Shown: positions 8,189 through 16,973, counted from the stretch's first letter. The stretch: 35,371 bases of DNA from Microcystis aeruginosa Ma_MB_S_20031200_S102 (GCA_007095845.1 SFBI01000076.1:1-35371), one strand, 5' to 3'. Made by a program: numbers and translations. Notes: generated by a model not told the origin, from the letters alone.

Positions 8189-9286
8189 ATGAGCAAACCT
8201 CCCCTTTTTTCGGCTGTTTCTCCTCCTGATGCGACTAACTCCCCGGCAAAAGATCCCTGGTTAGCGGTCAATCTTTCGATGTTTTTCCCCGGTTTGGGAC
8301 AATGGTATGCTAACAAAAACCAAAAAGCAACCATTTGGGCAATTGCACAAGTAATATTAATAATTGTGACAATTTGGTCAATTTTTAGCCCCAATGGCCC
8401 TGTAAGCTGGGGATTAGGGGGAATAGTTGCTCTGGTTGTCCTTTACATTAGCAATATTTTTGACGCTCACTGGACTGTTTATGATTCCAGACAGAATAAC
8501 AGCTTAGAGAAAATTCCCCGTCAACAAAAAAACCCTTGGTTTGCCGTCTTCGCTAACCGGATTATACCGGGGTTAGGGCAATTGTACGCCGATAAGGTGA
8601 TCTTAGGGATAATTTTTCTGACTATATCCCAGATTAGCCTGAAAATGGCTGATTTTTTTGCTAATATCCTCTTTCTTGCGCCTTTAATTACAGCGATCGC
8701 TATTTATCATGTTTATCACACTTTCCCCGATCAATTCCATCCCCATCGTCACATCTATCGTTCCATTTTGGCGCTGATGGTGGGAGTGATTTTTACTTGG
8801 GGAATTATCTGTAATTATTTTCCCAATTGGTTACACCAAAGAATAGAATTTTTCGAGATTCCTAGTAAATCCATGCTGCCTACCCTCGCAGTCGGTGATC
8901 GCGTTTTCGTTAGTCAATCCAGTAATTATCAAGCGGAAAGAGGCGATATAATTGTTTTTAGAACTCCCGAAAAAATTAGGCAACTAGAGCCTAATTCGGG
9001 AGATTTTTTTATCAAACGAGTCATCGCTATTGCTGGGGATACCATTGAAATCCGCAGGGGTAAAGTTTATCTCAACCAGCAAGTTATCGAGGAACCCTAC
9101 ACCACCGAGTTAGCCAATTATGAAATAGAATTTATGACTGTACCCCCAAAAACCCTGTTTGTTTTGGGAGATAATCGCAACCATAGTTTTGATTCCCGTG
9201 ATTGGGGTTTTTTGCCAGAAAGTTATATCTTTGGTCAAGCCTATAAAGTTTACTGGCCTCTCGATCGTGTCCAATCTTTGCTATGA
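8189..9286 (+). CDS. lepB: Signal peptidase I with an N-terminal duplicated membrane module
   Basis: A 365-residue membrane protein. Residues 221-365 are a signal peptidase I domain that removes Sec/Tat signal peptides on the outer face of the membrane. The nucleophile Ser228 is in IPSKSMLPT, the general base Lys276 in FIKRVIA, and box E reads GDNRNHSFDSRDWG (327-340). The first 180 residues carry two copies of a module, each with a PGLGQ(W/L)YA motif (PWLAVNLSMFFPGLGQWYA at 23-41, PWFAVFANRIIPGLGQLYA at 116-134) and hydrophobic helices. A further helix at about 191-209 is the usual anchor. Ordinary cyanobacterial enzymes are about 190-220 residues, so this is a fusion. The module's role is unknown; it resembles small TM2-like membrane domains. 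Confidence 0.9.
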   Translation: MSKPPLFSAVSPPDATNSPAKDPWLAVNLSMFFPGLGQWYANKNQKATIWAIAQVILIIVTIWSIFSPNGPVSWGLGGIVALVVLYISNIFDAHWTVYDSRQNNSLEKIPRQQKNPWFAVFANRIIPGLGQLYADKVILGIIFLTISQISLKMADFFANILFLAPLITAIAIYHVYHTFPDQFHPHRHIYRSILALMVGVIFTWGIICNYFPNWLHQRIEFFEIPSKSMLPTLAVGDRVFVSQSSNYQAERGDIIVFRTPEKIRQLEPNSGDFFIKRVIAIAGDTIEIRRGKVYLNQQVIEEPYTTELANYEIEFMTVPPKTLFVLGDNRNHSFDSRDWGFLPESYIFGQAYKVYWPLDRVQSLL

Positions 9287-9436
9287 TGGGGATGACTGGG
9301 GTAACTTTAAACCTAGGTGTTACAGTTAGATGAGTTGGGGTATTGTTAGATGATTATAATATTCCCAACCTCTGGAAATGTTCCTGAACAATCCCCACTA
9401 TTCCCAGATAATTAACTTCAACTTTTCTTGATTAAT

Positions 9437-10012
9437 ATGCTGTTAAAATTTCCTCAAAAGCTAAAAATTAAGCGAATAATATTATTAGTATTCTGTTTAG
9501 GAACGGGGATAATTCTCTGGTGGTTATCGTGGCAATCCACTGGGATTAGCCAAATTCAACGACCCGAAACAGTTGCCGAACAAATTTATCAAGCAATGCC
9601 AGATTTACCGAAAGAAAACAACTATATCCGTCGAGAGACAGGAGAGATCGATCCGAATAATACCCTAATAAGTCGCTTTCTTCGTTATCATCAAGATACC
9701 AAAAAAAGGTTTACTCTCATCCGTTTTGATTGGCAATTAACCCTAGGAGATTATCTAGGAGTGAACGAGAAAATCATTGAAGAAAACTATCCTGGACAGG
9801 CCACACTTACCGTTAATCCCATGGCTGCCGATATCAAAGCGATGAACAGTCTTAATCGTCGTCAACGGCAGCAGTTAGTCACCCTTCTAGTCGAAATTTA
9901 TAACCCCGCTATTCTTCCCCAAGAAACCCCCAATCCTAGTCCTTCTCCTAGTCCTTCTCCTAGTCGTCCATCTTTATCAAAACCGGGAGATGCCGACCTA
10001 TTAAAATTCTAG
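9437..10012 (+). CDS. Membrane-anchored or secreted hypothetical protein with Ser-Pro tail
   Basis: 191 residues from the ATG at 9437; an in-frame TTG at 9428 would add three. A basic start and a hydrophobic segment (about 12-32, LLVFCLGTGIILWWLSW) make a signal anchor. A polar domain with no motif I recognise follows. The C-terminus carries a low-complexity PSPSPSPSPS run coded by a small tandem repeat (9935-9963), then DADLLKF. Its stop lies 6 nt before the DUF1818 gene, suggesting co-transcription. Confidence 0.7.
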   Translation: MLLKFPQKLKIKRIILLVFCLGTGIILWWLSWQSTGISQIQRPETVAEQIYQAMPDLPKENNYIRRETGEIDPNNTLISRFLRYHQDTKKRFTLIRFDWQLTLGDYLGVNEKIIEENYPGQATLTVNPMAADIKAMNSLNRRQRQQLVTLLVEIYNPAILPQETPNPSPSPSPSPSRPSLSKPGDADLLKF

Positions 10013-10018
10013 AAAATT

Positions 10019-10387
10019 ATGGAAAAAATTCTCAAATATGGTTCGGGTTGGCGACTCGGTTGGAATCCTACGGCAGCCGTTTATAAAGGATTAATTGGTG
10101 GCGATGATTGGGCGATCGAATTAACCGAGGCTGAGTGGCAAGATTTGCGTCGATTACTATCACAATTAACCGCGACTATGGCTGCCATGGCCACAGAATT
10201 AATGGATGAAGAAAGTATTGCTTGTGAAGCGGAAAGCGAGCTTTTATGGTTAGAAGCAACAGGATTTCCCGATAATTATTCCCTGCGATTGATTCTCTAT
10301 CAAGGTCGCGGTTGTGAGGGCAATTGGTCGGCCAATGCCCTGCGGGAGTTGCTCGCCGCTTGGGACAATTTGCTTTACAATTTTTAA
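10019..10387 (+). CDS. DUF1818 family protein
   Basis: A 122-residue soluble protein of a family I know mainly from cyanobacteria, with the characteristic N-terminal GSGWRLGWNP (9-18), the IGGDDWAIELTEAEW stretch and a C-terminal LRELLAAWD. Function is unknown. No signal or membrane segment is visible. It follows the preceding hypothetical gene by 6 nt. Confidence 0.8.
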   Translation: MEKILKYGSGWRLGWNPTAAVYKGLIGGDDWAIELTEAEWQDLRRLLSQLTATMAAMATELMDEESIACEAESELLWLEATGFPDNYSLRLILYQGRGCEGNWSANALRELLAAWDNLLYNF

Positions 10388-10452
10388 GAAAGCGGTGGGC
10401 ATAAGTTAATTTTTGTTTCCCACTCTTGACTTTTTGAATCCCCTGTGCTGCC

Positions 10453-11523
10453 ATGATTGCCCATCCGAGGACGAAGACCGATAATCTCACCTACACTCCA
10501 CCCCCATTGCTGAAAAACGGTTTTGCCATGACTCTCTATGTGGCCCTAAAAGCGCGAGAAACCTGGCAAAATACGATCGCTATTCCCGAACCAGTCTATC
10601 AAGAAACCATTTTCACTGGGGCCAATGCCGTCCCCATCTACGGGATTTTTTCCATTCCCCCGCAAGCGAAAGGAACCATTATCGGCACCTACGGCATCAC
10701 GGGAGACTTAGATAATCAATGGTTTTTAAGAATTTTAGGCAGAAAAGCCGTAGCAAGAAACTACGCAGTCGTCCTCTTCGATTGGCGGGCCCACGGTAAG
10801 ACAGCCGAATTATCCCCGACTCTCACCTCCGATGGTATCTATGAAGGGCTAGATTTCATTCATATTGCCGCCCAAGCCCAAAAAATGGGCTGTCCCGCTC
10901 CTTTTTGGTTCACGGGTTACTCTCTGGGGGGACAATTGGCCCTCTGGGGAATTAAATCGGCAGAGAATCAGGAAGATATGGGGATCGATCCCATCGATAT
11001 CGGCGGTGGTGCGGTAATTTGTCCTAATTTAGACTCTAATCGTTCCTTATCCTATCTCGTCCGGGATACCTGGGGGAAACATTTGGAAAAAGCGATCGCC
11101 AGGGAACTACGCAAGTTAGCCAAACGCATCCATAAGGCTCATCCCGATCATATCGATCCCGAAGCAATTACTCGCGCCACCACGATTGCCGGATTCGATC
11201 GAGAATTAGTGATTAAAAAGCTAGGATTTGAGACAGTTTTTGACTATTATGCCGCTAGTAGTCCCTTGCCCTTTCAACCCTACTTAACTAAACCCACTTT
11301 TATCCTCTACGCAGCCGATGATCCCCTCTTTTCCCCCGCAGTTATTCCCGATCTGCAAGCAGCGATCGCTGATAATCCCCACGTCGATCTACTCTTAACC
11401 AACCATGGCGGTCATGTGGGCTATATCAGCAGTTTATCCTGTCAGCGTCAGTGGGGCGATAGCGATCGCTGGTGGGCATGGAATCGGGTTTTAGACTGGT
11501 TTGACCAAAAAACTGGCAAATAA
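10453..11523 (+). CDS. YheT/ABHD-type alpha/beta hydrolase
   Basis: 356 residues with the alpha/beta hydrolase fold. The nucleophile elbow GYSLGG (155-160) places Ser157; the acid is Asp289 or Asp290 in ILYAADDPLF; the base is His321 in NHGGHVGY. The DWRAHGKT stretch (110-117) and the overall arrangement fit the YheT/ABHD1-3 group of predicted esterases or lipases, whose bacterial substrates are poorly defined. No signal peptide, so probably cytoplasmic. ATG 10453 is the first good start; the ATG at residue 26 is a possible alternative. It converges on the PfkB kinase gene, 10 nt apart. Confidence 0.85.
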   Translation: MIAHPRTKTDNLTYTPPPLLKNGFAMTLYVALKARETWQNTIAIPEPVYQETIFTGANAVPIYGIFSIPPQAKGTIIGTYGITGDLDNQWFLRILGRKAVARNYAVVLFDWRAHGKTAELSPTLTSDGIYEGLDFIHIAAQAQKMGCPAPFWFTGYSLGGQLALWGIKSAENQEDMGIDPIDIGGGAVICPNLDSNRSLSYLVRDTWGKHLEKAIARELRKLAKRIHKAHPDHIDPEAITRATTIAGFDRELVIKKLGFETVFDYYAASSPLPFQPYLTKPTFILYAADDPLFSPAVIPDLQAAIADNPHVDLLLTNHGGHVGYISSLSCQRQWGDSDRWWAWNRVLDWFDQKTGK

Positions 11524-11533
11524 GGGCTAATTT

Positions 11534-12529
11534 CTAGGATTCAAAGGCCGCTAGAAACTCCTCCACCTGTTCCCCAGTCGGTTGGGATGCGATCGCGCCT
11601 GCTCTTCTTGTCACCATTCCCCCCACCGCACAGGCATAAATCACCGCCTTACGCGCTAAATCAGCATTTTCCTCGATTTGATCGCCTCCCAGAGCGGCAC
11701 GAGCCAAAAAACCCGCCACAAAGCCATCCCCCGCCCCAGTTGTATCCACTACCTCCCCAGAAAAAGCCTCGACATTGCCGCTATTTTCGCCTAAATGATA
11801 TTTACAACCTTTTGCGCCGCGCGTAACCAGAATTGCCACTAAATTGGGGTATTGTGATGATATTTCTCTGGGGGTATCAGTGCCAAATAACCATGCTGCT
11901 TCTTCCTCGCTACATTTGAGCAAATCGGCCTGGACGATAAAATCTCGAATGATATCAGGAGCAGCCTCAAGATTAGGCCAAAAAACTGGTCGCCAGTTGA
12001 TATCGATCAATACTTTCACCGCGTAAATTTTAGCCAATTCGAGGGCCCGCATCATCGCCGCTCTCGCCGGGGGATAGGCTAACCCTAGGGTTCCCATCAC
12101 TAGATAATTGGCATTTTTAAACAGATTTTCGGGCAATAGGTCAGCATTAAGGGCAGTATCGGCAAAATCTGTCGTTTTTCTGCCCCCAAAACCCGCAAAA
12201 TGTCTGTCTCCCCCAGCATCGCGGGTGACATAAACTTGTCGGGTGGGTAGGGTGGCATGATACTGTACACCAGTGGTATCCACTCCGAGAGTGTCTAGCA
12301 AGGCGATTAACTGTTCTCCTGGTTCATCTTTGCCCACACAACCGATAAAAGCCGAATTTATGCCCAATTTTCGCAATCCACAGGCCACGTTTGCCGGCGC
12401 ACCCCCGGCGTAGGTTGTCCAAGAAGTTACTTGCTCTACAGCGCGATCGCTTTGATCGGCAATTAGATCATAGAGGATTTCCCCTAAACAAATGACAGAC
12501 ACCGGCGAAGATCTTTGATTGTTAAGCAT
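11534..12529 (-). CDS. PfkB-family carbohydrate kinase, probably fructokinase
   Basis: 331 residues of the ribokinase/PfkB family, which phosphorylates sugars with ATP. The N-terminal substrate-side motif is TYAGGAPANVACGL (39-52). The C-terminal signature is DTTGAGDGFVAGF, with catalytic base Asp268 and an anion hole in GAGD. The GEILYDLI start and DINWRPVFWP match bacterial fructokinases better than ribokinases or adenosine kinases, but the substrate is inferred. Its ATG (12529) is preceded, about 12 nt upstream in its own direction, by a heptamer repeat array that replaces the usual leader. Confidence 0.87.
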   Translation of the reverse strand: MLNNQRSSPVSVICLGEILYDLIADQSDRAVEQVTSWTTYAGGAPANVACGLRKLGINSAFIGCVGKDEPGEQLIALLDTLGVDTTGVQYHATLPTRQVYVTRDAGGDRHFAGFGGRKTTDFADTALNADLLPENLFKNANYLVMGTLGLAYPPARAAMMRALELAKIYAVKVLIDINWRPVFWPNLEAAPDIIRDFIVQADLLKCSEEEAAWLFGTDTPREISSQYPNLVAILVTRGAKGCKYHLGENSGNVEAFSGEVVDTTGAGDGFVAGFLARAALGGDQIEENADLARKAVIYACAVGGMVTRRAGAIASQPTGEQVEEFLAAFES

Positions 12530-12540
12530 TGCTGTGGGAA

Positions 12541-12640
12541 TTATGAATTATGAATTATGAATTATGAATTATGAATTATGAATTATGAATTATGAATTAT
12601 GAATTATGAAGTGGGGAAGTGGGGAAGTGGGGAAGTGGGG
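12541..12640 (+). repeat. Heptamer (TATGAAT) and octamer (GTGGGGAA) tandem repeats
   Basis: About nine perfect TATGAAT units (12541-12609) run into four GTGGGGAA units. They lie immediately upstream of the minus-strand PfkB gene. A short run of TCTCCTGACTCC-type repeats follows to 12694 and resumes at 12861-12901. Confidence 0.9.
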
Positions 12641-12694
12641 AGAATAAATAAAAATAATCTCCTATCTCCTGACTCCTGACGACCGACTCCTGAC

Positions 12695-12859
12695 ACTAAA
12701 TCCGGTCGTTAAAAACTGATTATTTATTCCCCTTTTTGCCTTTCGGACTTCGGCGTGAGCTCAGTCGAACACTGAGCTGACGGCCGAAGCCTTTTGCATG
12801 ATCAGAAAACGGGTTTCTCGGAGAAACCCGTTTTCTGTGCGTTACTCAACGGATTTAGT
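12695..12859. mobile_element. MITE-like element, family B (165 bp)
   Basis: Terminal inverted repeats ACTAAATCCG (12695-12704) and CGGATTTAGT (12850-12859). Two strong hairpins lie inside: 12748-12789, with arms CTTCGGC/GCCGAAG enclosing AGCTCAGT/ACTGAGCT, and 12804-12836, with 16-bp arms AGAAAACGGGTTTCTC and complement around a single base. No coding capacity. The ends match the 32-bp palindrome at 2863-2894. Similar CTCCTGAC-type tracts lie on both sides, so the target duplication is unclear. Confidence 0.7.
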
Positions 12860-13062
12860 ATGACTCCTATCTCCTGACGACCGACTCCTATCTCCTGACT
12901 CCCACTCACTGATTAATGACTTGTCAAGAAATGACGATAAATCAACTAGAGATTATCTGAGGCATTGAGTATAATTAGACACATAGATTAGGGGAAATTG
13001 CTCGTAAATCAGTCCGATCGAGCGTGAATCCTCTTTCTCGGAAAAATATCTTCTCCTATTTT

Positions 13063-13077
13063 TTAGTCTTAGACTAA
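13063..13077. promoter_or_regulatory. 15-nt operator-like palindrome before the GNAT gene
   Basis: TTAGTCT-T-AGACTAA is a perfect inverted repeat that ends 9 nt before the ATG at 13087 and overlaps the start of the AAGGA ribosome-binding site (from 13076). A protein bound here could block translation or transcription, but no cognate regulator is known to me. The remainder of 12860-13086 shows nothing else I can name. Confidence 0.3.
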
Positions 13078-13086
13078 GGAAATATC

Positions 13087-13557
13087 ATGATTGATTGTAG
13101 TCAGATTCAGTTTGACGAGGATAAAAGCAAGATAGATCTATTGCAACTACGAGAATTATTTAATTTAACCGCATTTTGGGCAATAGATCGCCGTTTAGAA
13201 GATTTAGAAACCGCAATTGACCATAGTGATCCGGTGGTGACGGTGTGGAATGAGCGGCAATTAATTGGTTTTGCTCGGGCCACTTCCGACGGCATTTATC
13301 GGGCAACTATTTGGGATGTGATTGTTCATCCCGATTATCGGGGAGCCGGTTTAGGACGTAAATTAGTAGAAACAGTTTTGGCCCATCCCCGGATGAATCG
13401 GGTGGAAAGAGTCTATTTGATGACTACTAACCAACAACAATTTTACCAGCGCATTGGTTTCCAAAGCAACGCCACGAAGACGATGGTATTATTTAATCGT
13501 TATCCCGAGGAGTTTTCCTATCCGGTGATCGAGGTAAAGAAAAAACGATCCCTGTGA
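13087..13557 (+). CDS. GNAT-family N-acetyltransferase
   Basis: 156 residues with the GNAT fold. Acetyl-CoA motif A is DVIVHPDYRGAGLGRKLVE, with the pyrophosphate loop R/Q-x-x-G-x-G/A as RGAGLG at 85-90. A C-terminal YQRIGF beta-bulge stretch is also typical. The substrate is not predictable. AAGGA sits 7 nt before the ATG. Its last 65 bases overlap the 3' end of the histidine kinase-like gene on the other strand. Confidence 0.87.
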   Translation: MIDCSQIQFDEDKSKIDLLQLRELFNLTAFWAIDRRLEDLETAIDHSDPVVTVWNERQLIGFARATSDGIYRATIWDVIVHPDYRGAGLGRKLVETVLAHPRMNRVERVYLMTTNQQQFYQRIGFQSNATKTMVLFNRYPEEFSYPVIEVKKKRSL

Positions 13558-14302
13558 GCTTGTCCTGACTATTGTTATCGATTTGATTTAAGCTCATTTC
13601 CCCCCCCGATACTTCGATAATTCCCTTCGCTAACTGGAATTTAAGACCGGGAGAAAAGCCAAGAACTTGAGTAAATTGTTTGACTTCTTCCAGCTTTGAT
13701 TCTAAACTCAAAGGGGAAATTTCTGGCATTTGCCAAAGAGGGATTTCCCCCAGAAACTCTAGACTAATAGTGACTTTTTTCTCGTCAAGAGCGCTTACGG
13801 ATATACAAATAGAGCCACTCGCTAAGTCGGCGATCGCTGCATCGACGAGAAGGACAAGAGCGGAGGATAAACGTTGATAATCGGCAATAATAGCAATATC
13901 ATCGGTTAAAGGGCTAAATTTAAGCTGAATATTGCGATTAGCTGACTGTAAATGGGTTAAACTTGCCCAATCTTGCCAGAGTTTAGTTAAAGAAAAAATT
14001 TCTTGATCGAGAGGTATAGTACCCGACTCTAGTTTGGAGAGATTAATCATCTCATCGAGCATTGCCATCAGTTTACGGCCCGCCAGTTGCCCCTGGGCGA
14101 TAAATTCCCTTTCTTCGGCCGAACTTTCGCAAAGATCGGCGAGAATCATTTGATGGATACTGATCATACTGCTCAATGGCGATCGCAATTCGTGGGCAAC
14201 CCGTGCCAAAAAACTGCTTTTGAGGTGATTAATTGCCACAGCCATGTGATAAGCGAGGCGAGTTTGCTGTAATTCCCGTTTTAAAGCGTCAATATCGTCC
14301 AT
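13493..14302 (-). CDS. Degenerate sensor histidine kinase-like protein
   Basis: 269 residues from the ATG at 14302, 2 nt after the Sua5 stop; a longer frame to 14356 would overlap that gene. A short helical start leads into a HisKA dimerisation domain with an intact H box, VAHELRSPLSSM (His37). An S-helix and DEMINLSKLESG follow, as in true kinases. The ATP-binding half is eroded: where the N box should have Asn there is LVDAAIADL, the DxGxG G1 box reads LEFLGEIPL, and only a vague G2-like region remains. No sensor or membrane domain is visible. It may bind a response regulator without autokinase activity. Its 3' end overlaps the GNAT gene by 65 nt. It is probably co-transcribed with the Sua5 gene. 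Confidence 0.75.
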   Translation of the reverse strand: MDDIDALKRELQQTRLAYHMAVAINHLKSSFLARVAHELRSPLSSMISIHQMILADLCESSAEEREFIAQGQLAGRKLMAMLDEMINLSKLESGTIPLDQEIFSLTKLWQDWASLTHLQSANRNIQLKFSPLTDDIAIIADYQRLSSALVLLVDAAIADLASGSICISVSALDEKKVTISLEFLGEIPLWQMPEISPLSLESKLEEVKQFTQVLGFSPGLKFQLAKGIIEVSGGEMSLNQIDNNSQDKLTGIVFSLPRSPDRKTPRDND

Positions 14303-14304
14303 AT

Positions 14305-14892
14305 TTACAGAAAAACTGCCCCTTGTCGTAAGATATCCCATCTTTGACATTGCCAACGTGCGACGGTGGAGGGTTGTCCACTATTGATTATTCCCCATGC
14401 TTGCCTTTCTGTGGGCGCTAACACCGTCACCGAGGGAAAAGTAGTCATAATCGCTTCAGGAGTTAATAAAGGCTCTTGTCCTGACAGGTTAGCACTTGTG
14501 GTCGCTAAAACACCAGTTCGACTGAGAATTTCTCTTGCGATCGCATGAGCAGGAACTCGGATACCAATCGTGCTAGGATCCTTAGGGTTAAGAACTTTTG
14601 GTACTTTTTCAGAAGCAGGTAAAACCAAAGTTAGGGAGCCGGGCCAGTATTTTTCGGTCATTTGCCGCCAAATTTCCCTTTCTTCCTGATTTCCCTTGAC
14701 ATAATCCCATAGATCTGCTGCTGAGGCCGCCATGAGAATTAAGGGTTTATCAAAAGTCCTTTTTTTAGCGGCAAAAACTAAGGCAGTATATGGCGGAGAA
14801 ACCGCTAAAGCGGGGACTGTATCGGTGGGAAAAGAAACCACTTGACCACTGAGGGCCGCGTGAACAATTTCGTTAAGAGAAGCAGTAGGCAT
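14305..14892 (-). CDS. Sua5/YciO/YrdC-family protein (threonylcarbamoyl-AMP synthase type)
   Basis: 195 residues of the YrdC fold. Family members such as TsaC make threonylcarbamoyl-AMP from Thr, bicarbonate and ATP for the t6A37 tRNA modification. Visible motifs are FPTDTVPALA (21-30), KKRTFDKPL (43-51), WPGSLTLVLP, STIGIRVP and TTSANLSGQ. The first basic motif usually reads KxRP; here it is KKRTFDKP, a modest deviation. A YciO-like paralogue without TsaC activity cannot be excluded. It starts at ATG 14892 and is followed after 2 nt by the histidine kinase-like gene. Confidence 0.87.
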   Translation of the reverse strand: MPTASLNEIVHAALSGQVVSFPTDTVPALAVSPPYTALVFAAKKRTFDKPLILMAASAADLWDYVKGNQEEREIWRQMTEKYWPGSLTLVLPASEKVPKVLNPKDPSTIGIRVPAHAIAREILSRTGVLATTSANLSGQEPLLTPEAIMTTFPSVTVLAPTERQAWGIINSGQPSTVARWQCQRWDILRQGAVFL

Positions 14893-14954
14893 TAAGAATT
14901 GATCATTTTTGGGGACTAATTTAGCCTAAGACTTTTTGGTACAATTTTAAACGG

Positions 14955-14982
14955 GTAGGGTTGATTCATCAATCAACCCTAC
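14955..14982. repeat. 12-bp stem palindrome between divergent genes
   Basis: GTAGGGTTGATT, loop CATC, then the exact complement. It sits between the divergent Sua5 and GIY-YIG starts, so it is more likely a dispersed REP-like palindrome or an operator than a terminator. Confidence 0.5.
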
Positions 14983-15053
14983 TTGATCAGCGGGGTATCT
15001 GAAAGTTTTTAACACCTACCTACTTATCTCCAACCAATTAGCGACGATTAATT

Positions 15054-15581
15054 ATGAATGAGTCTGATACTTTTGCTAATCTCCAACAATTAGAATATAT
15101 TTCCTACCTAGATGCCACGGGTAATATCTCTGCTGATTTCCAGGGAAAAATCGGGGTTTATGCCATTTTTAATCGAGAGCAAGTCCTAAATTTTGTCGGC
15201 TATTCTCGTGATATTTATCTCAGTTTAAAACAACATCTTGCCCGACAGCCCCAAGCTTGTTATTGGCTAAAAATACAGGTGATCGAGCGTCCTAATCGAA
15301 CTATTCTCGAATCGATTAAACAAGCTTGGCTAAGAGAAAGTCAGGCAGTAATCGACAATGAAAAACTCTGGACAGAGCCAATTGATGGTAAATTAGCCAT
15401 GACTGAGACAGAAAAAGAAATTTATCAAAATGCTGATGAATTAGGGAAAATTAAGTTATTAAAACAGGTATCCAGACGAGTAGAAAATGATATTTTATCA
15501 ACCCTAGAAAAACGGGGAGTACAGATGGAAATCCGTTTTAATCCCAAGTTAAAAGAACAGGGTTTGCTCGATTTAAAGTAA
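15054..15581 (+). CDS. GIY-YIG domain protein
   Basis: 175 residues. The N-terminal third has the GIY-YIG arrangement: GVYAIFN (34-40) supplies the first motif and NFVGYSRDI (46-54) the second, with a variant VGY in place of YIG. The usual catalytic Arg is not placed with confidence, although R52 follows VGYS. The C-terminus is charged and helical (ETEKEIYQNADELGKIKLLK). Such proteins occur in cyanobacteria and plant plastids; nuclease activity here is unproven. It is read toward trpD, 79 nt away. Confidence 0.75.
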   Translation: MNESDTFANLQQLEYISYLDATGNISADFQGKIGVYAIFNREQVLNFVGYSRDIYLSLKQHLARQPQACYWLKIQVIERPNRTILESIKQAWLRESQAVIDNEKLWTEPIDGKLAMTETEKEIYQNADELGKIKLLKQVSRRVENDILSTLEKRGVQMEIRFNPKLKEQGLLDLK

Positions 15582-15660
15582 AAATTCCTAGGAGCGATCG
15601 ATTCTCCAGACAAACCGCTATGATAGTATATCGCCCCATCCCCACACCAATGGAACAGCG

Positions 15661-16695
15661 ATGAACAATCAAGACTGGCCAAACCTACTGCAGCAACTAC
15701 TCGATCAAAAATCCCTTTCCCTTAACCAAGCTGAAGAATTAATGACCGGATGGTTAAACGGCCAGATTCCAGAAGTTTTATCGGGGGCAATTTTAGCGGC
15801 TTTGCAAGCAAAAGGAGTCTCGGCGGACGAATTAGCGGGAATGGCCACAGTTTTACGCCAACAATCTCGCTTAGAAGACCCTAAACCCCATACTACTCCC
15901 GTTATCGATACCTGTGGCACCGGCGGTGACGGGGCCTCAACCTTTAATATTTCCACTGCTGTGGCTTTTGTGGCGGCCGCTGGGGGTGTAAAAGTGGCTA
16001 AACACGGCAATCGCTCTGCCTCCAGCAAGGTCGGTTCGGCCGATGTTTTAGAATATCTTGGGGTTAATTTAAGCGCCCCTAGCGAGAAAGTGGCGGCGGC
16101 CTTAGATGGGGTGGGAGTGACCTTTCTTTTTGCCCCTGGTTGGCATCCGGCCCTGAAAAGTGTGGCTAATCTCCGCAAAACCCTGAAAGTTCGCACGGTT
16201 TTTAATCTTCTGGGTCCTCTAGTTAATCCTCTGCGTCCCACAGGTCAAGTTATCGGAGTTTATGACCGGCAATTTCTCACCCCCATGGCCACAGCTTTAG
16301 CACAAATGGGAACCCCAAAGGCGATTATTGTTCACGGCCGGGAAAAACTCGATGAGGTGGGGTTGGGAGATCTGACCGATATGGCTTTATTAAATAATGG
16401 CGAGGTGATTTCTGCGGCGATCGATCCCTTGTCAATTTCTATCCCTAGAGCCAGTTTAAATGCCCTTAAAGGCGGGGAAGTGCCAGAAAATGCCGAAATC
16501 CTCAAAAATGTCCTGCAAGGGGGGGGAACGCCCGCTCAACGGGATGCTGTGGCGATTAATGCCTCTCTTGCCCTACAGGTGGCAGAAAAGGTCACTTTTG
16601 GCGATCATGCTGCTGGTTTCGCCCTCGCACGCGAGATTTTAGCCAGTGGGTTAGCTTGGCAAAAATTAGAGGAGTTGGTTAAGTTTCTCGCTTAG
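15661..16695 (+). CDS. trpD: Anthranilate phosphoribosyltransferase TrpD
   Basis: TrpD joins anthranilate to PRPP in the second step of tryptophan synthesis (cytoplasm). The 344 residues match the family. The PRPP-binding loop is DTCGTGGDG (83-91), the substrate site KHGNRSASS (114-122), and the metal-binding DE-type motif appears in [12 protein letters not shown] in the middle of the protein. No other trp gene is adjacent, as is usual for dispersed cyanobacterial trp genes. A TATGAAT heptamer array starts about 12 nt after its stop. Confidence 0.95.
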   Translation: MNNQDWPNLLQQLLDQKSLSLNQAEELMTGWLNGQIPEVLSGAILAALQAKGVSADELAGMATVLRQQSRLEDPKPHTTPVIDTCGTGGDGASTFNISTAVAFVAAAGGVKVAKHGNRSASSKVGSADVLEYLGVNLSAPSEKVAAALDGVGVTFLFAPGWHPALKSVANLRKTLKVRTVFNLLGPLVNPLRPTGQVIGVYDRQFLTPMATALAQMGTPKAIIVHGREKLDEVGLGDLTDMALLNNGEVISAAIDPLSISIPRASLNALKGGEVPENAEILKNVLQGGGTPAQRDAVAINASLALQVAEKVTFGDHAAGFALAREILASGLAWQKLEELVKFLA

Positions 16696-16706
16696 GAAAA
16701 TTCACG

Positions 16707-16960
16707 GAATTATGAATTATGAATTATGAATTATGAATTCAGGAGATTACGGCGGATTTATCTTGGTTCTGGTACATTCTCCACGCCGAAAGGCTTATCC
16801 GATAAGGATTTATCTGTGCCAGATGGATAGAGGAACCGCCGTATTTTTATTTATTCCCCCATCTCCCCACTTCCCCCCATCTCCCCACACCCTACACCCC
16901 ACACCCCACACCCCACACCCCACAGCCCACTTCCCCACTTCCCCACACCCCACCTTAATG
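16707..16960 (+). repeat. Low-complexity repeats after trpD
   Basis: Heptamer TATGAAT units (16707-16739) and CCCCAC/CACCCCA units (about 16855-16957) flank a unique stretch with no supported gene. These are the same repeat classes seen at 12541-12640 and 32085-32200. Confidence 0.85.
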
Positions 16961-16973
16961 CACTTACTGCATG

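Noticed and set aside
15705-16241. 178-codon minus-strand frame inside trpD
   Set aside because: Antisense to catalytic motifs of TrpD; Pro/Ala/Arg-rich composition and no recognisable domain.
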